Shown piece by piece: positions 35,050 through 44,538 of a stretch of DNA of 64,000 nucleotides; position 1 is the stretch's first letter, and each line of letters begins with the position of its first letter. Made by a program: the position numbers and the translations under genes. The notes under the pieces were generated by a model. The model was given only the letters and a program-made list of their open reading frames with translations. It was not told the origin of the DNA and ran no database searches. Source of the stretch: Chitinophagaceae bacterium (GTDB lineage: Bacteria; Bacteroidota; Bacteroidia; Chitinophagales; Chitinophagaceae); the NCBI GenBank assembly GCA_947459295.1, contig CANHCY010000003.1, positions 1 to 64,000 on the forward strand, given 5' to 3'.

Positions 35050-36636
35050 ATGAAAAAGTTTACCCCCTTGTTAATGTTGCAGCTACTATTATTGATAGTA
35101 GGTGTTCATGCGCAAAAACAAAAGCCCAATATTTTATTTATTGCGGTAGATGATTTAAGGCCGGAGCTTGGTGCTTATGGTAGCAAGTTGGTTAAAACAC
35201 CCAATATTGATAGGCTTGCTAAAATGAGTACTGTGTTTATGAACAATTACTGCCAACAATCGGTTTGTGGTCCAACCCGCGCTAGCATTATGACTGGTAT
35301 GCGTCCAGATCATACAAAAGTTTGGGATTTAAAAACGCAGATGCGTGATATGAATCCGGACATTGTAACCCTTCCTCAATATTTAATTACACAGGGGTAT
35401 AACACCGTTGGTGGTGGTAAAATATACCATCCGAGTAGCGCTATTAAAAAAATCGATCCTGTTTCATGGAACATGCCTTATATAGAACCTAAAGCGTCTG
35501 ATTTTGCAAACGGACTTGGTTTGCCTGCTAATAAGCAATACCAAAAGCCTGAAAATAAAGCGCTGTTTGCTGTAAAAAAAGAAAGAGCAACCAGAGACAA
35601 TGATGATGAAGAGCCAACTACTATTAAAGGGCCTTCTACAGAAAATATTGATGTGCCAGATAACGCTTATGAAGATGGTGTTTTAGCATTACTTGCTAAA
35701 GATCAGCTCATAAAAATGGCAAAAGATACCAAGCCTTATTTTATGGCAGTGGGTTTTCATAAACCACACTTACCATTTGTGGCTCCAAAAAAATATTGGG
35801 ATTTATACAATAGAGAAGATATGCAACTGGCTGCTTTTCGCGAGCACGCTAACAATGCACCGGAACTTGCCTACCATAAATCTGGTGAGTTAAGAAACTA
35901 TATCGATATCCCTGCTTTTGCAACATTCAATCAGCCAGGTAATCACGTGTATTTGAAAGAAGAAAAGCAAAAAGAATTGATTCATGGCTATATGGCTGCA
36001 GTTTCCTACACCGATGCACAAATTGGTATTTTGTTAAATACATTGGATTCATTAGGAACTTTAAATAATACTATTATTGTTTTATGGGGAGATCATGGAT
36101 GGCATTTAGGCGATCATGATTTATGGGAAAAGCATACCAATTTAGAAAATGCCACTAGAGCTCCATTGATTATTGCTGCACTTGGCTTGAAGGCTGGTAA
36201 ATCAAATTCTTTGAGTGAACACGTAGATATCTTTCCAACTATTTGTGCATTGGCGGGGGTGCCTGTGCCTACTCAGCTTCAAGGCAAAAGCCTAAAGCCA
36301 GTAATGCAAAATAATAAAGCAGTAGTTAAGAATTTTTCTATGAGCCAATACCCTAGAAAATTGAGTAAAGAGGATATGAAAAAATTTGGTACTGAATCTA
36401 ATAAAATAATGGGTTACAGTATGCGTACTGATAAATACCGTTATACGCTTTGGGTTAATGATTTTACGTCAAGCGATATGTTTAGTGATAAAAAAATATA
36501 CGCACAAGAAATGTATGATTATACAAAAGATCCATTAGAAAAAGAAAATGTTTTTGCTGATAAGGCATACAGTAAAGTGGCAAAAGAAATGCATGAAAAA
36601 ATGCTTTCGTTTTTTGAGTCGCAAGTAAAAAAATAA
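35050..36636 (+). CDS. Secreted S1-family sulfatase 1 (iduronate-2-sulfatase-like)
   Basis: Predicted to remove sulfate esters from uronate-bearing oligosaccharides in the periplasm. The protein has 528 residues with a signal peptide (GVHAQ). The formylglycine site is Cys73 in SVCGPTRASIMTG (CxPxR); metal-binding Asp-Asp is in FIAVDDLRPELGAYG, and WGDHGWHLGDHDLWEKHT matches the iduronate-2-sulfatase branch. It needs a maturase that is not in the window. It is highly similar in order and motif spacing to the next gene, suggesting tandem duplication. Confidence 0.9.
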   Translation: MKKFTPLLMLQLLLLIVGVHAQKQKPNILFIAVDDLRPELGAYGSKLVKTPNIDRLAKMSTVFMNNYCQQSVCGPTRASIMTGMRPDHTKVWDLKTQMRDMNPDIVTLPQYLITQGYNTVGGGKIYHPSSAIKKIDPVSWNMPYIEPKASDFANGLGLPANKQYQKPENKALFAVKKERATRDNDDEEPTTIKGPSTENIDVPDNAYEDGVLALLAKDQLIKMAKDTKPYFMAVGFHKPHLPFVAPKKYWDLYNREDMQLAAFREHANNAPELAYHKSGELRNYIDIPAFATFNQPGNHVYLKEEKQKELIHGYMAAVSYTDAQIGILLNTLDSLGTLNNTIIVLWGDHGWHLGDHDLWEKHTNLENATRAPLIIAALGLKAGKSNSLSEHVDIFPTICALAGVPVPTQLQGKSLKPVMQNNKAVVKNFSMSQYPRKLSKEDMKKFGTESNKIMGYSMRTDKYRYTLWVNDFTSSDMFSDKKIYAQEMYDYTKDPLEKENVFADKAYSKVAKEMHEKMLSFFESQVKK

Positions 36637-36660
36637 ATGGATTCATTCAATACTATACAA

Positions 36661-38268
36661 ATGAAAAAGATTTTAACGGTTGGTATTTTATCTGTGTTAT
36701 TACACGGAGTTAGCCTAGGCCAAGCTGCTAAAAAGCCAAACATCTTATTTATTGCCGTAGATGATTTAAAGCCAATTATTGGCGCCTATGGCAATACATT
36801 TATTAAAACACCTAATTTAGATAGGCTTGCTAGTCGAGGTACTACTTTTTTAAATAATTATTGCCAGCAAGCGGTTTGTGGTCCAACCCGAGCAAGTATT
36901 ATAACTGGTATGCGCCCAGACTATACCAAAATTTGGGATTTAAAAACACAGATCCGTGCGGTAAGCCCGGATATTGTAACCATGCCACAATACCTAATAA
37001 CACAAGGCTACTCTACGCAGGGTATAGGTAAGGTGTTTGATCCGCGAAATGTTGACGCCAACTTGGATAAGCAATCATGGAGTGTACCGTATTATAAAAC
37101 CGACAAAAAATATTATGTGCCCGGCATGGGAGAGCCTGCAGAAGGTCGTTACCAAGATCCTGCAACCAAGCTTGCTGTAGAAAAGGTGATTAATGAAGCG
37201 CTAGCTGCTGGGAAAACAAAAGCCCAAGCAAATGATGAAGCCGGTATAAAAATAAAGCCCGCCACCGAATCTTTGGATGTTCCGGATAATGCTTATACCG
37301 ATGGTGCCAATATTTTGCAAGCAAAAGATATTTTAGGCAAGTTGAGTAAATCAGATCAGCCATTTTTCTTTGCTGTTGGTATTGCAAAACCGCATTTACC
37401 ATTTGTTGCCCCAAAAAAATATTGGGATTTATATAAAAGAGAAGATATTACTATTGCCCCTTTCCAGGAAAAAATAACCAATTCGGTTGACGTTTCTTAT
37501 CACACTGCTGGTGAGCTAAGGGCCTACACTGATATACCAGCTGATATTGCGGCGACTCCTCAAAAAGATTTTGGTCTTACACTTTCTGCCGATAAACAAA
37601 AAGAACTCATTCACGGCTATTATGCCGCTATTTCTTATACCGATGCACTTGTAGGTAAATTACTCGATGCCTTAGACTCACTTAATTTATCAAAAAATAC
37701 CATCGTGGTATTATGGGGTGATCATGGATGGCATTTAGGCGATCATAATTTATGGTGTAAGCATAGTAATTTTGAAGAAGCCACACACGCTCCACTTTTT
37801 ATTAGTGCGCCGGGTATTAAAAGCAATAAAACAAAATCCTTTTCAGAACACGTAGACGTTTTTCCAACGCTTTGTGATTTGGCTGGAGTGCCAATTCCTG
37901 TTCAATTACAAGGTAAAAGTTTAAAACCTGTGATGGAAAATGCTACTGCTTCTGTAAAAGAATATTCGATGAGTCAATACCCTAGAAGTAGTGCTGCTGA
38001 AGAGAGTGACAGGCTGGGTTATGCAGATGCTAATGTTATGGGTTATTCTATTAGAGAAAAGCAGTTTAGGTACACCATTTGGATGCGTAATAGTTTTAGA
38101 TCTACCATGCCATTTAATCCTAAGTCTGTGATTGGAGATGAGCTGTATGATTATAAAGCAGATCCTCTAGAAAAGCACAACGTGGTTAAGGATAAAAAAT
38201 ATACAGAAACCGCTAAACGCTTAAAACAAGAAATGCTTCGATATTTTGAATCTCAAGTAAAAAAATAA
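36661..38268 (+). CDS. Secreted S1-family sulfatase 2 (iduronate-2-sulfatase-like)
   Basis: A paralogue of the preceding sulfatase. I start at 36661 (MKKILTVGILSVLLHG, a signal peptide), not the ATG at 36637, giving 535 residues. The formylglycine cysteine is Cys73 in AVCGPTRASIITG, exactly the same position as in sulfatase 1, and the blocks LPFVAPKKYWDLY, VVLWGDHGWHLGDHNLW and the C-terminal SQVKK ending are shared. An insertion at about 150-210 (EAGIKIKPATESLDVP region) differs and may alter the substrate pocket. Confidence 0.9.
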   Translation: MKKILTVGILSVLLHGVSLGQAAKKPNILFIAVDDLKPIIGAYGNTFIKTPNLDRLASRGTTFLNNYCQQAVCGPTRASIITGMRPDYTKIWDLKTQIRAVSPDIVTMPQYLITQGYSTQGIGKVFDPRNVDANLDKQSWSVPYYKTDKKYYVPGMGEPAEGRYQDPATKLAVEKVINEALAAGKTKAQANDEAGIKIKPATESLDVPDNAYTDGANILQAKDILGKLSKSDQPFFFAVGIAKPHLPFVAPKKYWDLYKREDITIAPFQEKITNSVDVSYHTAGELRAYTDIPADIAATPQKDFGLTLSADKQKELIHGYYAAISYTDALVGKLLDALDSLNLSKNTIVVLWGDHGWHLGDHNLWCKHSNFEEATHAPLFISAPGIKSNKTKSFSEHVDVFPTLCDLAGVPIPVQLQGKSLKPVMENATASVKEYSMSQYPRSSAAEESDRLGYADANVMGYSIREKQFRYTIWMRNSFRSTMPFNPKSVIGDELYDYKADPLEKHNVVKDKKYTETAKRLKQEMLRYFESQVKK

Positions 38269-38271
38269 AAG

Positions 38272-39579
38272 ATGAAATTTAAATCATTATTGCTAGCTGT
38301 ATTAATTTCAAATACAGCTTTGCTAGCACAAACAAAAAAGCCCAATATCATTTACATTTTAGCTGATGACTTAGGGATTGATGGCGTAAGTTGCTATGGT
38401 GCAGATTTATTTAAAACACCTGTCATTGATAAGCTAGCCTCAACAGGAATCAGGTATGCCAATGGCTATACAGCACCTCTTTGTGGCCCATCACGCGCCT
38501 TAATTTTAACGGGCAGGTATGCTTTTAGAACAGGTGCGGTAAACCAAGACATGACGGGTTTGATGAAACCAACTGTAGAAACCATGATGCCAAAAATTTT
38601 AAAGCAGGCTGGCTATACAAGTTCGATGGTTGGTAAATGGGGACAGCTACCACTGGGTCCTGCCGAATTTGGATTTGATGATTACCTCCGCTTTTTTGGA
38701 AGTGGTGTTTATGTAACAACCACAGAAAAAAAGCAGAAGTACGTTTTAAATGGTCAGGAATCTATTCTAAAAGAAAATGAGTATATGCCTGATTTAATGC
38801 ATACGCATATCGAAAACTTTTTATCAAAGCATACCAAGGACCCGTTTTATATGTATTACTCAATGGTGCAGGTGCATGGCGAAATTATTGCCACGCCTGA
38901 TACAAAACCAGGTACTACCGATTTTAAAACCCTATATACTGATAATATCAATTATATGGATAAGCTAGTGGGCAAATTACTTCGTACACTTGATAGTTTA
39001 AAAATTAGAGAAAATACCATCATTGTTTTTATGGGGGACAATGGCACGGCAGGTCAGGCCGCAAATATTGGTACCGTTAATGGTAAAAAAATTGTTGGTA
39101 AAAAAGGGACAATGACAGAAGGTGGTAGCTTGGTTCCGTTAATTGTGAATTGGCCAAACGCAATTAAAAGAGGCATTGTTTCTAAAGATTTAATTGATGC
39201 CACCGATTTTATTCCAACGTTTGCCGAGCTAGCTGGAGCTCCACTTCCAACCAACAATATTTTGGATGGGAAAAGCTTTGCTTACAAATTAAAAGGTAGT
39301 TCAGGTACACCAAGAGATTGGATTTTTACCGAACTTGGTAATGATTGGTATGTTAGAAGTGCCAATTGGAAATTAAATAGAGCAGGAAATTTATTTGACA
39401 TGCGCAATGCACCATTTGAAGAAAAAGAAGTGGCGGTAGATGATACGAATAAAGCAGAAAAAGATAAATTACAAAAAGTTTTGGACGGATTAAATCCAGC
39501 AGGTGGTTATTTGGATAACGGCGATGGCAGCGGACGTCATGCTACTAAAGTAAAAGCAAAAAAAGAAGGAAAAAATTAA
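38272..39579 (+). CDS. Secreted S1-family sulfatase 3 (arylsulfatase-like)
   Basis: A shorter sulfatase of 435 residues with a signal peptide (ALLAQ). The formylglycine motif is Cys71 in PLCGPSRALILTGRYAFRTG, and metal residues lie in YILADDLGIDGVSCYG and FMGDNGTAGQ. It belongs to a different S1 subfamily from the two upstream genes, nearer to arylsulfatase A/GALNS types. It starts 3 bases after sulfatase 2, so three sulfatases with two specificities are produced together. The C-terminus is lysine-rich (KVKAKKEGKN). Confidence 0.88.
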   Translation: MKFKSLLLAVLISNTALLAQTKKPNIIYILADDLGIDGVSCYGADLFKTPVIDKLASTGIRYANGYTAPLCGPSRALILTGRYAFRTGAVNQDMTGLMKPTVETMMPKILKQAGYTSSMVGKWGQLPLGPAEFGFDDYLRFFGSGVYVTTTEKKQKYVLNGQESILKENEYMPDLMHTHIENFLSKHTKDPFYMYYSMVQVHGEIIATPDTKPGTTDFKTLYTDNINYMDKLVGKLLRTLDSLKIRENTIIVFMGDNGTAGQAANIGTVNGKKIVGKKGTMTEGGSLVPLIVNWPNAIKRGIVSKDLIDATDFIPTFAELAGAPLPTNNILDGKSFAYKLKGSSGTPRDWIFTELGNDWYVRSANWKLNRAGNLFDMRNAPFEEKEVAVDDTNKAEKDKLQKVLDGLNPAGGYLDNGDGSGRHATKVKAKKEGKN

Positions 39580-39591
39580 ATCAATAAGTTT

Positions 39592-40515
39592 ATGAAAAGG
39601 GTAACGATCATCGGATTTGTATTGGCATGTTATTGTACGAGCGGATTTGCGCAAGCAACAGCCGCCGTTACCCCTACTGTAACTGATTCTTCGAAATTTA
39701 AAACAGTGGCAGTTCCGTCAGGCTTTACGTCTCAATTAAATGTGGTGTACGCGAGGGTAAATGATTGGGACGGTCGTATGGATTTGTATTTGCCTCCAAC
39801 AAATGGTCCCCTCAATCCTGTTATCATTAATATTCATGGGGGCGGATGGAATCATGGTGCTAAAGAAGAGCAAGGTGGTTTTGCACCTTATTTTAAAGCA
39901 GGGTTTGCAGTGGCTAATATTGAATATAGATTAACTAGCCAAGCAACAGCGCCAGCTGCTATCGAAGACACACGGTGTGCACTTATTTATTTAATTAAAA
40001 ATGCAAAAGCACTTCATCTTGATCCCAATAAAATTATAATTATGGGTGGGTCTGCTGGAGGTCATTTGGCATTAATGGGTGGCCTACTTCAAAACAATCA
40101 CATTTTTGATACCAACTGTTCAGGCGTCGAAAATATTAATGTGGCAGCGATAATAGACAAGTACGGTATCGCAGATGTTAATGATTGGGCATATGGTCCT
40201 TACATAAAAAGTAAGTCGGCTACCAACTGGTTAGGATCAAAAAAAGAAGATCAAAGTTTTATCAAATCAGTTTCGCCTATTCATTGGGTTAAAAAAACAA
40301 GCCCGCCTGTATTTATTGTACATGGTGATGCTGATCCTACCGTACCTTATCAAGAATCGGTTGCGCTTCACGCTGCCCTTGTTGCAGCTGGTGTAAAAAC
40401 AGAATTTATTACGATACCAGGCGGCCTTCATGGTAAATTTGATAAAGATCAAAACGCCATGCTAAACACAGCAATATTTAAATTTATAGAATCGTTGGAT
40501 GCGTTTAAAAAATAA
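39592..40515 (+). CDS. Secreted alpha/beta hydrolase, esterase/lipase type 1
   Basis: Predicted carbohydrate esterase or related serine hydrolase of 307 residues with a signal peptide (TSGFAQ). The oxyanion-hole motif HGGGWNHG, nucleophile elbow GGSAGGHLAL, acid in HGDADPTVPY and histidine in GGLHGKFD form a full catalytic set of the HGG/GDSAGG-like branch. It lies between the sulfatases and an ExuT-type transporter, so removal of acyl groups from the same polysaccharide is a reasonable role; the substrate is not known. Confidence 0.82.
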   Translation: MKRVTIIGFVLACYCTSGFAQATAAVTPTVTDSSKFKTVAVPSGFTSQLNVVYARVNDWDGRMDLYLPPTNGPLNPVIINIHGGGWNHGAKEEQGGFAPYFKAGFAVANIEYRLTSQATAPAAIEDTRCALIYLIKNAKALHLDPNKIIIMGGSAGGHLALMGGLLQNNHIFDTNCSGVENINVAAIIDKYGIADVNDWAYGPYIKSKSATNWLGSKKEDQSFIKSVSPIHWVKKTSPPVFIVHGDADPTVPYQESVALHAALVAAGVKTEFITIPGGLHGKFDKDQNAMLNTAIFKFIESLDAFKK

Positions 40516-40523
40516 AACTTGCG

Positions 40524-41777
40524 ATGAAATTAAAAGGCTTGCGTTGGTGGATTTTAAGTTTGATAGGGCTTGCTACTGTTGTTAATTACATCGACCGTAA
40601 CGCACTTGCTATTATGTGGCCCGGTATTGCATCGGAATTGCAAATGAATAAATCGGAGTATGCGTTTATTGTAAGTTGTTTTACCATTGCATACGCCATT
40701 AGTCAGGCCCTCAGTGGCAAATTATTTGATGCCATTGGCACCAGACTTGGATTTGTTGTTTCAATTGTGGTATGGAGTATTTCGGCTGCTTTTCACGCTG
40801 CGGCAAGAGGTATTATGAGCTTTTCAATTTTTAGGGCACTATTAGGTTTAGGAGAAGCGGGTAATTGGCCGGGTGCTGCAAAAAGTAATGCCGAATGGTT
40901 TCCTGTAAAAGAGCGTGCGCTTGCGCAAGGTATTTTTAATGCAGGCGCTTCAATTGGTAGTATAATTTCTGCGCCACTTATTGCTTTTTTATATGGGTTT
41001 ATAGGATGGAAAGCTACATTTATTTTAATTGGACTGCTTGGTTTATTGTGGCTTATCCCATGGCTATGGATCAATAAAAAAACGCCAGATGCGCACCCTT
41101 GGTTAACAGAGGAGGAGCGTCAATATATCTTGGATGGTCAACAACCAGCGGATCCATCAGATAGTGGACTTTCTTTTAAGCAAATTTTACAAATCAGACA
41201 AAGTTGGAGTATTTTATTGTCTCGCTTTTTACTCGATCCTATTTGGTGGTTGTTTGTGATTTGGCTTCCCCTTTATTTAGCAGATAAATTTCATTTTGAT
41301 ATTAAAGCCATAGGTGCATTTGCTTGGTTTCCTTATGTGGGCGCCATGATTGGTGGCATTGGCGGTGGTTGGTTATCAGGGCGTTTATTAAAAGCTGGCT
41401 GGAGCGTTACCAAAACCAGAAAATCCATTGTACTACTTGGCGGTTTATTTATGTTTCCTGCACTACTCACTATTATTGGGCTCAATAATCCATCTTATGC
41501 AATGATTGCTATATTTTTTGCACTCTTTGGGTTTCAAATAATAATTGGTACCATACAAACCATGCCTTCCGATTATTTATCGGGTAAAGCTGTAGGTACA
41601 CTATCGGGGCTCGGTGGTTTTGCAGCCAATATGGGTGTGCTCGCCACCACATGGATGGTGCCTGCGCTTACAAAAACATCCTACACGCCGTTTTTTATAT
41701 TAGCAGCTACGCTCGTGCCACTTGGTATTGCGGTTTTATTTATCTTCAGTGGAAGAATAGAAAAAATAAAACGATAA
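40524..41777 (+). CDS. ExuT-type MFS hexuronate transporter
   Basis: An inner-membrane symporter of 417 residues and about 12 helices in the ACS family. The segment VVNYIDRNALAIMWPGIA and the stretch LGLGEAGNWPGAAKSNAEWFP are characteristic of ExuT and related hexuronate/unsaturated-uronate transporters. It would carry monouronates made by PL17 into the cell, where KdgF, KduI and KduD act. Its stop codon overlaps the next start (TAATG at 41775-41779), indicating translational coupling. Confidence 0.87.
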   Translation: MKLKGLRWWILSLIGLATVVNYIDRNALAIMWPGIASELQMNKSEYAFIVSCFTIAYAISQALSGKLFDAIGTRLGFVVSIVVWSISAAFHAAARGIMSFSIFRALLGLGEAGNWPGAAKSNAEWFPVKERALAQGIFNAGASIGSIISAPLIAFLYGFIGWKATFILIGLLGLLWLIPWLWINKKTPDAHPWLTEEERQYILDGQQPADPSDSGLSFKQILQIRQSWSILLSRFLLDPIWWLFVIWLPLYLADKFHFDIKAIGAFAWFPYVGAMIGGIGGGWLSGRLLKAGWSVTKTRKSIVLLGGLFMFPALLTIIGLNNPSYAMIAIFFALFGFQIIIGTIQTMPSDYLSGKAVGTLSGLGGFAANMGVLATTWMVPALTKTSYTPFFILAATLVPLGIAVLFIFSGRIEKIKR

Positions 41778-42694
41778 TGCGCTATTTGTTAATCATCCTT
41801 TTTATGTCTGCATCTTCCTTAACTATGGCACAGCAAGAGTTTTCTATTTTTGAAGGCCCAGTACCTAATGCGCTGCCGTGTAATAAAGAAGAAGTGGTTA
41901 GCAAAAATGCTACTGGTAAAACGGTAATTGCAAATGTTACAAACCCGTCGGTTACGGTGTTTAAGCCAGCTAAACAAGATCCGAGTAAAACGGCTTTAAT
42001 TGTGTGTCCTGGCGGAGGTTATGCGAGACTTGCTACCGGACATGAAGGGACTGAAGTAGCAGAGGCGTTTAATAAAATAGGTATTACTGTTTTTGTTTTA
42101 AAGTACCGTTTACCTTTTGATAGTTGCATGACTAATAAAGAAATGGTACCACTTCAAGATTTACAACAAACCATCAAATTAGTTAGAGATCAATCTGCAA
42201 GTTTTGATATTAATCCTAATATGCTTGGTGTGCTTGGATTTTCGGCAGGCGGGCATTTAGCGAGCACGGGTATTACAAAATTCTCCGAGTCTTATATCGA
42301 AAATACGAGCCTTACAAATTTACGACCTGACTTTGGTATACTTGTGTATCCTGTTATTAGCATGGACTCCACTATATGTCATAAGGGCTCGAGGGATAAT
42401 TTGTTGGGCAAAAAAGCGGCTGCTGCAAAAATCAAATTGTTTTCATCGGAGCTTCAAGTAACTGCTCAAACGCCGCCTACTTTTTTAGTGCACGCTTCTG
42501 ATGATAAATCGGTTCCTGTCGAAAATAGTATTCGATTTTATCAGGCCCTCTTAAAAAATAATGTAAAAACGGAAATGCACATTTATCAAAATGGTGGTCA
42601 TGGGTTTGGTTTACAAAACGCCACAACATCCGATAGTTGGTTTGATAGGGTTGCCGCTTGGGTGCAAGTCAATAAAATGATTGTAGGAAAATAA
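41777..42694 (+). CDS. Secreted alpha/beta hydrolase, acetylxylan-esterase-like
   Basis: A 305-residue exported hydrolase; start at 41777 (MRYLLIILFMSASSLTMAQQ) gives a good signal peptide, whereas the frame's earlier start at 41651 lies inside the transporter gene. Motifs: CPGGGYARLATGHEG (oxyanion), GVLGFSAGGHLAST (nucleophile serine), HASDDKSVPVEN (acid) and NGGHGFGL (histidine). These fit the acetyl-esterase group (Axe/BD-FAE-like). It shares one base with the transporter stop. Last gene of the rightward uronan locus; it nearly abuts the convergent DUF1003 gene. Confidence 0.82.
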   Translation: MRYLLIILFMSASSLTMAQQEFSIFEGPVPNALPCNKEEVVSKNATGKTVIANVTNPSVTVFKPAKQDPSKTALIVCPGGGYARLATGHEGTEVAEAFNKIGITVFVLKYRLPFDSCMTNKEMVPLQDLQQTIKLVRDQSASFDINPNMLGVLGFSAGGHLASTGITKFSESYIENTSLTNLRPDFGILVYPVISMDSTICHKGSRDNLLGKKAAAAKIKLFSSELQVTAQTPPTFLVHASDDKSVPVENSIRFYQALLKNNVKTEMHIYQNGGHGFGLQNATTSDSWFDRVAAWVQVNKMIVGK

Positions 42695-42695
42695 A

Positions 42696-43154
42696 TTATT
42701 GTTTCTGCTCCTTTTCCATATGTGCTAAAATTTGAAGGATCAATTTATTTTGATTTTCTAAATGCACTAAAATCGTTTCTATTTCTAGCTCTGCTTTTTT
42801 ATTGATTAAGTAATCTTCTTCTGCCCTAATTTCTGAATGCTTCGATTGTAAATTTTGCCCAACCATAATAAGGGGCATCAAAAATATTTGAAGCATATTT
42901 GAAATAAATAACCAGAGTACAAACGCAGGGAATGGATCAAATCTCAAATGAGTAGGTGCTAAAGTATTCCAGCTTAACCAAATTGCTGTCCAGGCAAAAA
43001 CAATCATAAAAAAACCCATGGATCCTACTTTTTTAGTGATCCAAAGTGCTAATCTATCTAGTTTAGTAAGTTTTTCTTTATGTCTAATGTTAGCATTTCT
43101 ATAGGGTATATGGGATTCCTTCAATTGCTGAAGGCCAGGGTTTGCGTTTTTCAT
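42696..43154 (-). CDS. DUF1003 membrane protein
   Basis: A 152-residue inner-membrane protein matching DUF1003: an N-terminal soluble segment, two hydrophobic helices (SMGFFMIVFAWTAIWLSWN and PAFVLWLFISNMLQIFLMPL), then the conserved IMVGQNLQSKHSEIRAEEDYLINKKAELEI stretch and a charged helix likely to form a coiled coil. The function of the family is unknown. It is transcribed alone, its stop one base from that of the convergent esterase gene, and it separates the uronan locus from the next cluster. Confidence 0.82.
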   Translation of the reverse strand: MKNANPGLQQLKESHIPYRNANIRHKEKLTKLDRLALWITKKVGSMGFFMIVFAWTAIWLSWNTLAPTHLRFDPFPAFVLWLFISNMLQIFLMPLIMVGQNLQSKHSEIRAEEDYLINKKAELEIETILVHLENQNKLILQILAHMEKEQKQ

Positions 43155-43246
43155 AATACAGGCGTATTTATGGGTAAAATTAGCTAATAACTGCTGTTAT
43201 AGTGTTGGCTGACTTCTTTATCTTTAAGTACATTAAGATACTTGCT

Positions 43247-44509
43247 ATGTCACAATCCAATTCAAGACGTAAATTTTTACGCAGTACCGCTGCAATTGCT
43301 GCAGGAGTTACAATTATTCCAAGACAAGTTTTAGGTAGAGGTTTTATAGCCCCTAGTGATCAATTAACCAAAGGTATTATTGGCCTTGGGGGTATGGGTA
43401 GGGGTCATATAGGCCTTGCGGGTACCAGGGTGGTTGCATTATGTGATGTAGATCAAACGCATTTAGCAGCCGCAGCTAAAATGGTTGGCAGTGGTGTAAA
43501 AACAATGCTTGATTATCATGAACTCATTGCGATGCCAGAAGTTGATATCGTGCATATTGCAACGCCTCCACACTGGCATGGGATTATGTCTATTGAAGCA
43601 GCTAAAGCGGGCAAAGATATTTGGTGTGAAAAACCAATGACAAGAACCATTGGTGAAGGTAAGCGTGTGGTAGAAGCAGTAAAACAACATGGTAGAATGT
43701 TTCGTTTAAATACTTGGTTCAGGTTTCAAGACGAATTTTATGGTATGAAAACAACCGTGAAGCCCATAAAAAAACTAGTAGAATCTGGCATGCTTGGTTG
43801 GCCATTAACAGTAACGGTTAGCAAGCATACAGGCTTTGACTGGAAGTTTTATTGGGTAGGAAAAACAGGACTTGAAGCGCAGCCTGTTCCGCAAACATTA
43901 GATTATGACAGATGGCTAGGTCCTGCGCCCTATAAGCCTTATAACGCACACCGCGTGCATGGAACATTTAGAGGTTATTGGGATTATGATGGTGGTGGAC
44001 TTGGAGATATGGGTCAGCACTATTTAGATCCTATTCAATATTTCTTAGGTAAAGATCATACCAGTCCAGTAAAAGTGGAAGTAGATGCAGATCAACAACA
44101 TCCGGATGCTTGTGGTACGTTCAGAAAAATCATTTACACCTATGACGATGGTTGTAAAATTATATTAGATGGTGAAGCCAAAGATGAATCGGTGGCATAC
44201 ATTGAAGGTCCAGAAGGCAAATTGTTTGCTGGTTTTAAATCAACCATTCCTAATTTAAAAGAAAAGTTAGCGTTGCTGCCAGACCCTGTTCCTCAAGTAA
44301 CTGACTTTTTAGAATCCGTAAAATATAGAACACCATTTGCACTCAATGAGTCCAATGGGCATAGGTCTTGTACCATTATTAACCTGGGTAAAATTGCATT
44401 GCAGTTAGGACGCACATTAAATTTTAATCCTGAAACACAAGAATTTTTTGGTGATGACGAAGCCAATAAAATGATTAACCCACCTATGCGTGCACCATGG
44501 GGTATCTAG
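43247..44509 (+). CDS. Tat-exported Gfo/Idh/MocA-family oxidoreductase
   Basis: An NAD(P)-dependent sugar oxidoreductase of 420 residues. Start at 43247 places a clean twin-arginine signal at the N-terminus (SNSRRKFLRSTAAIAAG); the frame's earlier GTG at 43202 would bury it. The Rossmann motif GIIGLGGMGRGH and the family's EKP motif (WCEKPMTRT) are present, and DYDGGGLGDMGQHYLDP is usual in the exported branch. Together with the adjacent DUF1080 gene it may oxidise C3 of a glycoside so that the partner can eliminate the aglycone. Such exported members often use a tightly bound cofactor. Confidence 0.88.
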   Translation: MSQSNSRRKFLRSTAAIAAGVTIIPRQVLGRGFIAPSDQLTKGIIGLGGMGRGHIGLAGTRVVALCDVDQTHLAAAAKMVGSGVKTMLDYHELIAMPEVDIVHIATPPHWHGIMSIEAAKAGKDIWCEKPMTRTIGEGKRVVEAVKQHGRMFRLNTWFRFQDEFYGMKTTVKPIKKLVESGMLGWPLTVTVSKHTGFDWKFYWVGKTGLEAQPVPQTLDYDRWLGPAPYKPYNAHRVHGTFRGYWDYDGGGLGDMGQHYLDPIQYFLGKDHTSPVKVEVDADQQHPDACGTFRKIIYTYDDGCKIILDGEAKDESVAYIEGPEGKLFAGFKSTIPNLKEKLALLPDPVPQVTDFLESVKYRTPFALNESNGHRSCTIINLGKIALQLGRTLNFNPETQEFFGDDEANKMINPPMRAPWGI

Positions 44510-44538
44510 TATTTTAAATTATCGACAAATCAATCACC

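Noticed and set aside
41651..41776. Longer start of the second esterase, inside the transporter gene
   Set aside because: The signal peptide begins at 41777, where start and stop codons overlap; the upstream part is out-of-frame transporter sequence.
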